64,000 nt of DNA from Cardinalis cardinalis. Its lineage: Eukaryota > Chordata > Aves > Passeriformes > Cardinalidae. The stretch lies in contig JACDOX010000333.1 of NCBI GenBank assembly GCA_014549065.1, forward strand, positions 194,569 to 258,568. The letters are read 5' to 3'. The position numbers and the translations under genes were made by a program. This document shows positions 13,500 through 23,599 of the stretch, piece after piece; within the stretch, counting starts at the first letter, position 1; each line of letters starts with the position of its first letter. The notes under the pieces are model-generated. The model saw only the letters and a program-made list of their open reading frames with translations, was not told the origin of the DNA and made no database searches.

Positions 13500-14260
13500 T
13501 GATTAGGAGACTTGCCCGAGGCGAGCCCGCAGGGCTTGGGAGGGGAGGCAGGAGAAGGAGCAGCACTAGCACCAGTACGGGACACACGCTGGAGTGACAA
13601 TGCCCTTCCCACCTGCGCCCCCACGCACCCGCTCCGTGCTGCCGGGGGCCGCCGTCGCAATCCCACCCGTAACCGCACCCTCCAGAGCCGCAGCCACGGG
13701 CGCTCAAGGGCACGGCCCGGCCACGGAGCCTAGCAGGGAACCACTACCCCTCCCTGGGCGCGCAGGCCGCTCCCGCAAACGCAGCGGCCGCCGCCCCCGT
13801 GCCCAAGCTGGCACCGCGGCGGGCGGGGCNNNNNNNNNNNNNNNNNNNNNNNNNNNNNNNNNNNNNNNNNNNNNNNNNNNNNNNNNNNNNNNNNNNNNNN
13901 NNNNNNNNNNNNNNNNNNNNNNNNNNNNNNNNNNNNNNNNNNNNNNNNNNNNNNNNNNNNNNNNNNNNNNNNNNNNNNNNNNNNNNNNNNNNNNNNNNNN
14001 NNNNNNNNNNNNNNNNNNNNNNNNNNNNNNNNNNNNNNNNNNNNNNNNNNNNNNNNNNNNNNNCCGCTCCGCTCCCGGCGCTTCCGTTACCGGCGGCCGC
14101 GGAGGGCGGGGTCAGCGCCGCGGTGGCCGCGCCCCATTGGCCCGTCCGGGGCGGGCATGCAAATGAAGGCGGGGGTGGAGCCGCTGTCGTGACGCGCTGA
14201 GGGGACGGGGAGGGCCTAGGCGCGAGGCCGGTCCTTGTGTCGCAGTGTCAGCGCCGGTAC
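13500..14260. promoter_or_regulatory. CpG island, likely PARP11 promoter and first exon
   Basis: A dense CpG stretch in an otherwise AT-rich window, lying upstream of PARP11 in gene orientation. On the right side of the gap it has a GC box (gagggcgggg, 14101-14110), a CCAAT box on the minus strand (attgg, 14136-14140), an ATGCAAAT octamer (14157-14164) and a CRE-like tgacgc (14189-14194). These fit a minus-strand TSS within or near the N run. The first exon itself cannot be seen. Confidence 0.7.
13830..14063. other. Assembly gap (234 N)
   Basis: Continuous N run inside the CpG island, flanked by very GC-rich sequence on both sides. Such gaps are typical where GC-rich promoters were not sequenced. 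The true length may differ. Confidence 0.99.
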
Positions 14261-14282
14261 TGGCGCACGGTCCTGACCCCAA

Positions 14283-14853
14283 CACCGCCTCTAGCCTCAG
14301 TCCCAGTGCCAAAACCAGTCCCAACTCCTGTCCAGTACCAACACCAGTACCAGGCCTAGTTCCACTATCAATACCACTGCCTGTGTCAGTACCAGCACCA
14401 GTCCCTGTTCCAGCACCAGTCCCAGTTCCAAAACCAGTCCAAGTACCTGTACCAGTACAAACGCCAGGCCCAGTGCCGGTATCAATACCAGTTCAGTGCC
14501 AGCCCCAGTGCCTTTACCAGGCCCAGTCCTAGTTTCAGGATCAGTCCCAATTCGAAAACCAGTCCAAGTACCTGTACCAGTACTAAAACCAGTACCAGGC
14601 CCAGTTCCAGTCCCAGTCCAAGCCCCAGTACCAGTAGCAATCCCAGTTCCAGTCTCACTATCAGTACTAGTGCTGGTATCAATCCCAGTTCCAGTTCTGG
14701 TACCAATAGCTGTCAGGTACCTCTCCCTGTAGCTGCACGAGTACCAGGCCCAGTTCCAGTCCCAGTATCAGTGGCAGTCACAGTTTCAGTTCCAGTGCCA
14801 GGACCAGTAACAGTCCCAGTCCTAGTTCCAGTACCAGTACCGGTGCCAGTCCC
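14283..14853. repeat. Degenerate CCAGTN hexamer tandem array
   Basis: About 570 bp made mostly of variants of ccagtn and ccngtn (ccagta, ccagtc, ccagtt, ccagcc). A perfect 29-bp copy recurs at 14430-14458 and 14555-14583, showing higher-order duplication. One plus frame reads as repeated Val-Pro/Ala-Pro dipeptides, and the minus frames are rich in Leu/Val/Gly. These frames are by-products of the repeat, since all frames stay open. It starts within about 100 bp of the CpG island edge. Confidence 0.93.
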
Positions 14854-15016
14854 TTGGGTACCAGAGCTGTGACACTGTGCTGGTGCCAGGCACGGCAACA
14901 GATATGACCATCACACCGTGCACAGCGTAGGTCACACAGAGCAAAGAGGGCAGCAGTAAGAGGCTGCTGCAGGTGCTTGGGGCCCATGAGCAGCTTTATG
15001 GCAAAATGAGGTCTGG

Positions 15017-15017
<1 letters not shown>

Positions 15018-15059
<42 letters not shown>
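15018..15059. repeat. (AGC)14 microsatellite
   Basis: Fourteen uninterrupted AGC units, about 0.8 kb from the visible CpG island edge. The minus frame would give a poly-Ala run, but no gene is recognised around it. Likely length-polymorphic. Confidence 0.97.
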
Positions 15060-15060
<1 letters not shown>

Positions 15061-15164
15061 CTAGGACCAGTCAGTAAGAGAAGCCGCAGTGCTGAGCGTA
15101 GATCACCCTTTGGTGAAGACATTCTAAGAGGGGACCTGCTGAGTGGAGAAGCTGGCAGTGACAC

Positions 15165-16308
15165 CAGCTACAGCATTCGGCTCTCAGCCAGTGGCCTGGT
15201 AACTTCCAAAACACAGGCAGTCCTCATACATGCGTGCAGTCATTGCAGCACGTCCTGTAGTGAAGGGTTTTCATTGAGCAGCATGCCAAGAACAACACAG
15301 GTGGAGTGAAAATGATTAATTTCTCCAGTTCTGAGGGAGTGTCAAACAGGATGTTTATCCAGATTCTGGCTGTGCTGACCTTGCCTCTGAATACAGAGTT
15401 AGAAAAGGTTATCTGTTTGAGTTAAAAAGCAGCCCTTGCTGAATCTCTGGAGGTATTTCACTGGCATGAATATAATGCCTCTGGAATAAAGGAGTTTTCT
15501 GGAGTTAGAGCCATCATTTTTCAAGTATGTTATTTGTATTGACACTGTTGGAAAGCACATGAAGTTTGGTGGGGCATATCCTTCCTTGCTGGATGGATCT
15601 ATACAGAGGCTAGAAGCAAAGAAGGATTCTGTTACCACCTTAGCTGCTGGATATCTGTTGAACATCTTTTTTATTTTTTAATGAAAATATGCTGATAATG
15701 CTTTAAGTCTAATGTGGGCCTCTTTGAGTAATTTATATCCATTGCTATTACTGTCTGTTGTATATTTTTAAAATCAGGGTCATGCTTTTTGCAGAATTTG
15801 TGTATTTGAAGTTACAGTAGCAGAATGCACAGCTTTCTAGCAGCCAAAAGTTTTAAGGAGGTTTCTGCTGCTATGCCTTGAAGTGTGGGATAGAGTTGAG
15901 ATTTTTATTGTTTCTTCCCTTTCTTTGTATGTTTAGACTGATAAATAACAATGGAGCGTGAACATCTCTTGAAATAAGAATATCTTCATTGCATTGAAAA
16001 AATAGCCTGTTATGAGACTGTATTCTTAGCATGCTGCATGCTAATCCCAGACCTCATGGCAACAAGAACATAAAACCTTTCAAATCCAAANATTTCTGTG
16101 GATATGTGATGTACTGTATGCAGACTAACAGCCTATCTAAAGAAGACGTAATTGCATTAATTGATTTTCATCACCTCTACTTCAAGCAGCAGAAAGGCAG
16201 AAAGTGGAGAGGTTGGCCCACATGACTTGTTACAAACCCATTCTCGCAAGGAATGGTCAAATGGAAGTGAAAGAGAGAACTCCTGGTACTGCCTGGTACA
16301 TAAATTGT
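15165..16308. other. Intergenic stretch, no gene recognised
   Basis: Between the microsatellite and the CR1 cluster. Ordinary AT-rich sequence with isolated short open frames. I see no repeats, RNA genes or exons. Confidence 0.55.
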
Positions 16309-16620
16309 AGGATCATGGAAGAATTTAGGTTTGAAAAGACTGATGAAGTTCTTTAATACAGTCTCCTTACCAAAGCAGGCCTTACTTAAAATCTAGATTA
16401 GGTTGCTTAATTCCTCATTCAAACTTTTTTTTTCCTCTCCAGGCATGTCTGCTGAACAGTTTTCAAGGGCAAGAAGCTTTTGCCTTTCTGTCCATTCCAG
16501 AATTTCTTGTGTTGCAACTTGTGCACATTGACTCTTTCAGTGTAACCGTATGAGGTGAGATCCCTCAGTTTGCCTGTCAGTGCCTGCAGGAAAATGACAG
16601 GCACAGTGCCTCCAAGTTGG
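16309..16620 (-). mobile_element. Old CR1 LINE 3' fragment
   Basis: Degraded reverse complement of a CR1 3' end: a terminal block like aggatcatggaagaattta, then gaaaagactgatgaagttc, and further on agaatttcttgtgttgcaac. Strongly diverged; boundaries are approximate. Confidence 0.55.
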
Positions 16621-16739
16621 TAAAAGCTACCTGAAACAGAGGGAAATTACAGTCAACTAACCTTAGGATAGTGCTTCTTTAATTGCATCTGATAGGGGAT
16701 TAAACGAGGATTCAAGTTGGAATACACCTTGGTTGTCTT

Positions 16740-16998
16740 TGAGGAGGGCCACAAAGGTGCTCCAAGGGCTGGAGCACCCCTTTTCCGTAGACAAACAGAG
16801 AGAGCTGGGGCTGTTAGCCTGGAGAAGAGGTGGTTCCAGGGACACCTCATTTTGACCCTTGGAAGTGTTCAAAGACAAGTTGGATAGGGCTCTGAGCAAC
16901 CCGGTCCAGTGGAATGTGTCCCTGCCCATGGNAGGGGGTTGGAACTAGATGATCTTTAGAGTCTCTTCCAACCCAAACCATTCTAAAATTTTATGATC
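16740..16998 (+). mobile_element. CR1 LINE 3' end, sense
   Basis: Reads in sense through the typical CR1 3' region: gtgttcaaagacaagttgga, gggctctgagcaacccggtc, tgtccctgcccatgg and gttggaactagatgatcttt, ending at an accattctaaaattttatga terminal repeat at about 16998. No ORF remains. Confidence 0.9.
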
Positions 16999-16999
16999 T

Positions 17000-17810
17000 A
17001 GCACAACCTCTTGCTTAAATCAGGGTCAACTATGAAATCAGGTCATTTTGTTCAGGACTGTATCTAGTCAAGTCTTGAAACCTACAAGGATACAGACTGC
17101 ACAGTCTCTCTAGCCAGCCTCTTCCAGTGCTCAATACTTGACTCTCATCAGCATGAAAAAAATTTCCCTAAATGCTGTCATTACAGACTAAGCNTTCTGC
17201 CTCTTCTCCTACCACCATGCACTACTGTGAGGACCCTGGACTTGTCTTAACTTCTGCAGAAGAAATCTTCTGTTGTAATATTGCAGTTGCTCTCACCCAA
17301 GCCTTCTCCAGGCTAACCAAGTCCAGGCCCATCAGTTTCTCCTTGCAGGACGAGTGCTCTGGCCTTCTGATTGTCTTGGTGCTCCTCTGCTGAAATTGTT
17401 TCAGTTGATCAATTTTATCAGCCATTTGTACATTGATGAACCTCAAACTGGATGCAGTATTTTAGGTGGGGGTAAAAAATCCTAGTATTCCTTTCTTTCG
17501 AGATCCTGAGTATGGTCCTGCTATTTTATAGCCAAGGGTGCAGTTGTTCCCCACTGCCTCCAGGGCACACTGTGGGATCACATCCAGCTTTCCATCTACC
17601 AGGACCACGTTGCTTTACAGAATAGCTGCTCCCCATTTCCTAACACATATTGTTGCTGGGGGTTGTCTCTCTTCCCAGGTGCAGAATTTTGCCTTTATCC
17701 ATTTTGCCTTTGTCCATTTTCAGTTTCATTTGGTGCCTCTGAGCCCACTCCTCCAGTTTGTCTATGTCCCTCTGGAGAGCTGCTCTCTGCCCTTGAGTGT
17801 ATCTAAACTA
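17000..17810 (-). mobile_element. CR1 LINE fragment, antisense, tail-to-tail with previous copy
   Basis: Antisense CR1 3' UTR (catcagcatgaaaaaaattt block) followed by ORF2 C-terminus on the minus strand (FQQRSTKTIRRPEHSSCKEK, then LMGLDLVSLEKAW) and more upstream CR1-like sequence to about 17.8 kb. It is frameshifted and N-interrupted. Its 3' end abuts that of the sense CR1 at about 17000. Confidence 0.75.
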
Positions 17811-19198
17811 AACTTTAGTGTAACTAAAAAAAGACAAGGAACATAAACTGCCATTACAGACTCTCCAAGAGGGGAAAGTGGGTGCTTCTTTGGTATTTGC
17901 CATTTCATAGTAGATTAATTTTTAATAATCAGTGTAATGTTGTATTTATGCAACTGAATGATAATGTAAATGTTAATGACATATAAATCTGCCTGCATTA
18001 ACTGAAAGTAAGCAAACAGAACAACCAAAGAAGGAATAAAATATAAACACGCCATGCCCCCAAGACCCCCCATAACAGTACAATGACTGTGCCATGAAAA
18101 GAAAATACTGACAATGTTTTGCAACTTTTCAGAACACTTCAAGATTTTATGATAGGCATGTGTATTGCAGCATAAAGGAAATTGTAGGATGGATGTGACA
18201 CCTGTGGTATCCACAAACTTGTACATTCACAAATGCAGTTGCCCAGAGGCAAGAGAAGGGATTGAGGAAATACTTTGCTTATTAGAGACCATCACACCTG
18301 GAGGCCATGGCTGTCCACCTCAAATATGGCATTGGTCTTGAGATGTGAAGGAAACTGTAGAAGAATATTATTTTACATTCTTTCCTAGAAAATCTACATC
18401 CTCTTGATTTGTTGTTCAGGGAGCTGTTAGATGTGTCAGGTGATTTTTCTTAACCTGAATCTCCTGCATCCTTGTTTTCTAGAAGATCCTTTTCTAGCAG
18501 TACATGTTCTACCTCTTATTAATGGATAACAAAACCCACACCCTAGAGACTTCCTTGTCTCCTTTCACTTTTCTAGCACATTCCTGGATGTTCTTTTTTC
18601 CCCTGGTTGTCTCACTCTTATATCCAATACTTCACCATTACTTGGCTGCTTAAAATTGCCAGTTGCCTGTCTCCTTTCATGGGTAGACTGAACTCCATCC
18701 TCCCTGGATTATTTGTTTGGGGTTTGGGGATTTTTTTTTGGTGGTGGTGGTATTTTGTAGATTTTTTTTCTGCAGGGAGGAGGAGTCTGGGAAGTTTCCA
18801 GAACTTCAGCTGACATTGAGAGAATTTAAATACAAATAGATGCACTTGTAGCAGCTGCAGAAAGCAGAGAGCTTTTAGTTTCTTTGTTTCTCTCTGGAGA
18901 TGTACACAGAAGACCCACAAGGAACAACACTATAATACCTGCACTAATTTTTGACTCCTACCTTTTCTAGGCTGGCACAGCATTGCTAACTGCAGCACTA
19001 CATAATGACTATTTACCTGAGTCAAACAGTCAGAGAATGAGATATAACCTCAAAACCAGTGACTCTGCCAGCACCAGCACNATTTCTCAGGTATAACACA
19101 CAAACAGCTGCATGGGGCTGGTTCTCACTGACCCTNCAGTGCTGCTCCCTCTGTGTTGTTCTAATGACTGAACTTCACTCATCACCCTACTTCCTGTA
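17811..19198. other. Intergenic stretch, no gene recognised
   Basis: Non-coding sequence between CR1 and LTR-type repeats. It contains a short T/G-rich low-complexity stretch near 18.72-18.77 kb. No exon or RNA gene is supported. Confidence 0.55.
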
Positions 19199-20070
19199 TG
19201 TCCTGGTTTAAGAGAGAGGTGTCTGCCCAGGAAGGCGGGAAGCTTCCTGGAATGGAAAATATGACAACCTTCTCTCCAAATTATTAAAACATTGCTATAA
19301 CAGGGCTTTCAGGCAGAGATAAGGGAAAAGGAATAACAGTTCTTTACTAAACTAACAANGCAAACAAACAACCACAACAGCAGCAACACCAAACAAACCC
19401 CAAACCCAGTGACAGCTTTCTCTCGTCGGTCGGGTGCCCTCCCCTTCGGTGCAGTTCCAGTCACGGCCGGCAGGGGCGCTGCTGGCTCCCGGCCGGGCAG
19501 GGGGTGCGGTGATTGCCCCGNGCCTGCAGGGGGCGCTGTGGGCCAGCCCAGCCGCCCCTCCTCGGGCAATGGCGGCTCGAGCGAGGGGCAAGGGGGAGAT
19601 GCAAAANTTATTTTCCCCTTGCAAAACTTACAGGGAGCAGCTAGTCTCAGTGCCACTCCAGGTGGCGAGCTCGTCTGTCACAAACTACAGTGCAGCCCCG
19701 TCTAGGGAAACACAGGTGTCCACTCTCCATACATAAATGACTGCTCTCCCCTCTGGTTGCTGAGAGCAGAAAGGGCTGAGTGCAGCCCCTGACCGCCAGC
19801 CAAGTCTCAGTAAGCCCCCTGACCTCTCACATATCTCTGCATTTCCCAAGAGAAACCCCCCAGCCAGAGGACTCACTCCCCNCCTCCTAGCCCCTCTTCT
19901 TCTGCAACTGCACACCCCTTCTCCCCTCCTCCCCCAGGACCATTTCAATGGAATTCAAAGACATCCAGCTAGGTCTTTTGTCTCGTAAGTGTTGTCCATT
20001 CATCATCTCCAGAGCAACAAATGGGGAGAAAATTACCTGAGAGAAAGAAAAAAAAAGCCTAACCCCTAAC
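19199..20070. mobile_element. Putative endogenous-retrovirus LTR-like repeat
   Basis: It begins tgtcctggtttaagagagag, a start resembling LTR-type repeats abundant in passerines, and passes through aaaaggaataacagttcttt before a GC-rich core (19.4-19.65 kb) with many CpG. The right end and orientation are uncertain. No viral reading frame is visible. Recognition is from general resemblance only. Confidence 0.4.
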
Positions 20071-20628
20071 ATCTTCCTTTGTAGAGTATGCATAGTGTTT
20101 GTTTCTTTGTACATGCCTGCAATGGACTCCATCAGCCTGAGATTTGAATATACACATTAGTCCTCTATATAGAGAAAAAAGACTTATCCATAGCCTGATG
20201 CATTCCTCTCCCACCATTCATTGCAGCCTAGGAAAGGATTACTTGCAAACTGGTTCAANGTCTGGATATGGCATCTCGGTCCACCTCACCTCCTAGTGAA
20301 TAACANTTATGTAGGGAGCAGCTTGTCCATCTTTGCTGCCTAGGATGGCCTGGACTAACTCTGAAGGGTACTTTGCAGAGTACTTTTGAGCCCAGTTACA
20401 TTAGGCAGCACAAGCANGTACCCATAGTTTCTTCTGTGCCTGGGGAATGTGGTGAGCAAGATTGGGATGATCAGACACAACGCCACANTGCAAACTGTGG
20501 GGTTGAGAGACTGTGTTTGTCTGGGGAGGACAGGCATTCATAAGAAGAGGCAAAATTGCATTCCACATCTCTTTGGATCCTCATGGTGTCTCCATCCACC
20601 AGCATTCAAGCGATGTTGAAGAGTCTAC

Positions 20629-21129
20629 TGCGGTCTGGCTGGGATAGAGTTAATTTTCTTTGTAGCAGACTGNATGGTGCTGCATTTGGGATTTGTGACT
20701 AAAGAAGCCCTGGTAACATACCTGTGTTCTAGCTATTGCTGAGAACTGCTTGCACAGCATCAAAGCTTTGTCTTACTCCTGCTCAGCCCCCCTCAGGGGT
20801 ATTTGAGAATTTGGAGGGGACNCCAGCAGGACAGCTGACCTAAACTGACCCATATGATACTGTATACCCTACAATATCATACACAGTAACAGAAATTGAG
20901 GAGAGAGAGATTTTGGGAAGGCAGCTGTTGCTCAGAGACTNACTGGACATCAGTCTGCTTTTGCATCACTGTTTTTTTTCTCTTCCTCTTTCCTTCAGTT
21001 AATAAACTGTAACTATCTCAGCCTGTGCGTTTTCTCAGTTTTGCTCTCCCCTTGCTNCTGTGGTTTTTAGGAGGGTGTGAGTGAGATACCTTGTGGTGCT
21101 TAGCTGTGGATGAGGGTCAACCTGCCACA
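20629..21129 (+). mobile_element. Solo LTR of an avian endogenous retrovirus
   Basis: 501 bp starting TG (tgcggtctggctgggataga) and ending CA (gtcaacctgccaca). It matches the widespread bird LTR family beginning with a tctggctgggatagagttaa block. An AATAAA at 21001-21006 fits sense orientation. There is no internal retroviral sequence next to it. I see no clear target-site duplication (gtctac on the left, aaatga on the right), so the ends may be eroded. Confidence 0.75.
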
Positions 21130-21789
21130 AAATGAGAAAATCAGATCTCCAGAGTGTCTCTGGTGTACACACAGTCAGGCTTCCACACAGCTACAGCACA
21201 TTCCCATACTCAAGTGTGCACAGACACATGCATCCAAGCTGTAATGCGTGTACTCACCATGCCACTCCTCAGGATGCTCTGAACTGCCAAGGGATGCGCC
21301 ACAACCAGCTGCGTCTGCACCACGCCTGAGCCAGCGCTGGGACACTGCTTGGAGCTGCCTTCTGCAGGGTACGGAGGCACCCATCTACTGACCTTGTTTA
21401 GACCTCACATGACATCCTGATTGCAGGGAGGGCAGACTTCGGCTGTTGCAGAGAGCACGAAGGCATGTCTGGACTTTGGCCTGCTCCTCTGACCATGTGT
21501 GCACCAGTGTTACTGTCAAGGGGGACCTTAGGCACACCAAGAGAGGCTATAGGGCACCAGAGCCCAGGAGCTGTTCTNCTTGGTCCTGCCAGTGGAGAGG
21601 CAAAGCTCGGGCAGGAGAGNCCCCAACCCCTGGGTTAAGGCCTGACTGCAGAGCCAGTGTTGCAGACAGAGCTTTGGNTTTTATGGCAATGGACCCCTGC
21701 CTTGAGGAACAAGGAGGAGAGCATGTTTTCCAATGGGCTTTCCAGCCTAACTGGGAAAGCATGCCCTAAGGATAATCTGCATGCAGTGG
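21130..21789. other. Non-coding stretch, no gene recognised
   Basis: Sequence between the solo LTR and the degenerate repeat. Several short overlapping open frames on both strands share no family features. Nothing further can be supported. Confidence 0.5.
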
Positions 21790-23570
21790 GGTTCTTCTAG
21801 TGTCTCTCCTTTTGTGGCCTTCCAGTGGTACTNTGGGCCCTCCTTGGACTCTTTCAACATCTGCTTCTTTCTTGGTCTCTCTGAAGCTACACTCTGCTCT
21901 CTCAAGGTTCTTTCACTCTTTCTGCAGTATTTTCTTATCACTGTNATATTTTCTGAAAAATCNCTTCACTAGGATTTCTTCTCCTGGAAAGCTGAGAAGC
22001 CTCAGAGAAAAAAGAAAACAATATTATCTCATTTGATTNTCCTGTGTTTTGCTGCTTTGGAATGTGGTTGGAGACTGTTTCTCCAACAGGCCATTGTTTA
22101 ATTGGTTTCATGTGAATTGTTTTGACTTAATGACCAATCATGGTCAGGCTGTGTCAGACCCTGAGGAGAGGGTCATGAGTTTTCATTATCATTCTTTTTA
22201 GCCCTCTGTATCCTTTCTCTATTCTTTAGTATAGTTTTAGTATAGTATTCTTTAATATAATATCATAAAATAATAAATAAGCCTTTAAGAACATGAAGTC
22301 AGATTCATTTTTCCTCCCCACAATGGGAGATCCCAGAAAATACCATATTTTCTCACCTCTCCAAGGCTACTGTATGATCTCTGGGACTCTTTCTTGCCTA
22401 CCTTTTTCCACCTTTCTGAGGCTAATCTTTGTTATCCTTGACATNTGCAGACTTTATGCTACTTTCTTCTCTGAGGTTCTTTCACGCTTTCTTCTAATCT
22501 CTCAGTATCTGCGATGCTACTTTGTTCTTTGGTACTCTCCCAACGTCTCCACTTCTTCCCTAGCCTCTCCAAAGCTGCTCAGTTTCTTCTTTCCTCTCAC
22601 TAAAGGGATTTTGGAGCACTTTCAGTCTTTCTGCTTGTTTCATATCCCACTCACCCTTCAGCCCCTCTTTCTGAAGTTTGACTGGATTTTCTGGGGCTGT
22701 TTTAGTCTTCCTTCAAGGTTGATGGCATCTCAGCGGCTTCTCTTCTTTCTTCTGGGACTTTTTCAGCTTTCATGCTTGTTTCTTCCCTTCTCCAAGACTA
22801 TTTTCTTTTGCTCTTTTAGCCTCTCTCCTCTCCTAGAGCACTTTCAGAATCTGTGATACTTTCTTGTTATTGTTAAAGTCTCTTGTGTGTTCATCATGGT
22901 TCTTTCAAGCTTTCTACAGTTTCTTGACTTCTTTGAGGCTACTTTGTGTTCTCTTGAGTNTTTTACAGATTTTTGGCTGATTTTCCCTTCTTTGATGCTA
23001 CTCTTTGGGGCACTGTCAATCTTTCTTCCCCCCCCCATCCCCCTTTTTTAAAATCTTCTCTTGAGGCCACCCTTGGTACTAGTGAGTAGTCTGGAGCTCC
23101 TTTAATAGCTCTGATACTTTCTTGTTATCACTGAGCCTCTTCTGTATTCTCTGAGGTGGTTCTTTGCCATATCTCTTTCTTTCTTGGCCTCTGACACTGC
23201 TGCATTTTGTTTTCTTGAGCACTTACAGACTTTCTTCCCTTCCCTGAGGCTAGTGTATGCACTTGGAATCTCTTTCAGACTCTCTCCATTGCTTTGTTCA
23301 CTTCTGCTTGGCTTCTGTTTCATCTGGGGATCTTTCAGCCCATCTTCTACTCTCCTGGCATTTGGAGGGCTATTCTGTAATCATTCTCTATCTGAGTGTT
23401 AATCAGTGTTCACATTTTGTCCAAGACTTCTCAGAGTCCTCTGAATGTCTTTCAAGCTCTCTACTATTTTGTCCTCATTTCAGCTACTCTGTGCTGTGAC
23501 CCTTGCAATCTCTTTCCTGTATCAGGCTCCCAAANCCATTTTTCCATTATTTTGGGATTTTTCACAACTT
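21790..23570. repeat. Degenerate pyrimidine-rich tandem repeat, unit about 55-65 bp
   Basis: Recurring blocks such as tctctgaagctacactctg, ttctttcactctttctgca, tgaggctactttgtgttctc and gatactttcttgttat follow each other at roughly 55-65 bp. A larger echo is visible between the gatactttcttgttat blocks near 22.85 and 23.11 kb, about 256 bp apart. The plus strand is strongly C+T-rich. Minus frames are Lys/Arg/Ser/Glu-rich, as expected from purine-rich sequence, but are broken repeatedly. An LTR splits the array at 21954-22345. Unit length was judged by eye. Confidence 0.65.
21954..22345 (+). mobile_element. Solo ERV LTR with a 7-bp direct repeat at its ends
   Basis: 392 bp from tgaaaaatcncttcactagg to agaaaatacca. 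It resembles an LTR family common in songbirds (blocks gctgagaagcctcagagaaa, ggccattgtttaattggttt and tagtatagttttagtatag, then aataataaataagcc). The 7-bp sequence tattttc flanks it at 21947-21953 and 22346-22352, consistent with a target-site duplication. No internal genes are present, so it is a recombined solo LTR. Confidence 0.8.
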
Positions 23571-23599
23571 TTTCTGTTTTAATATTGTTTTGAAGGATG

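Noticed and set aside
13594..14166. Long plus-strand frame across the CpG island
   Set aside because: Most of it is the N run, and the rest is GC-rich promoter sequence where stops are rare.
14245..14532. Plus-strand frame with a Val-Pro-rich, elastin-like product
   Set aside because: It is created by the CCAGTN array. Frames on both strands across the array stay open, and there is no splice or family evidence.
14778..15164. Minus-strand 128-codon frame with poly-Ala
   Set aside because: It joins the hexamer array and the AGC microsatellite. Repetitive codons explain its length and no family is recognised.
19352..19705. Overlapping open frames on both strands in the GC-rich core
   Set aside because: High GC content lowers stop frequency. 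The stretch lies in a probable LTR-type repeat with no protein similarity.
22293..22856. 187-codon plus-strand frame rich in Phe/Leu/Ser
   Set aside because: It falls in the pyrimidine-rich degenerate repeat, where stop codons are rare by composition. It has an ambiguous codon and resembles no family.
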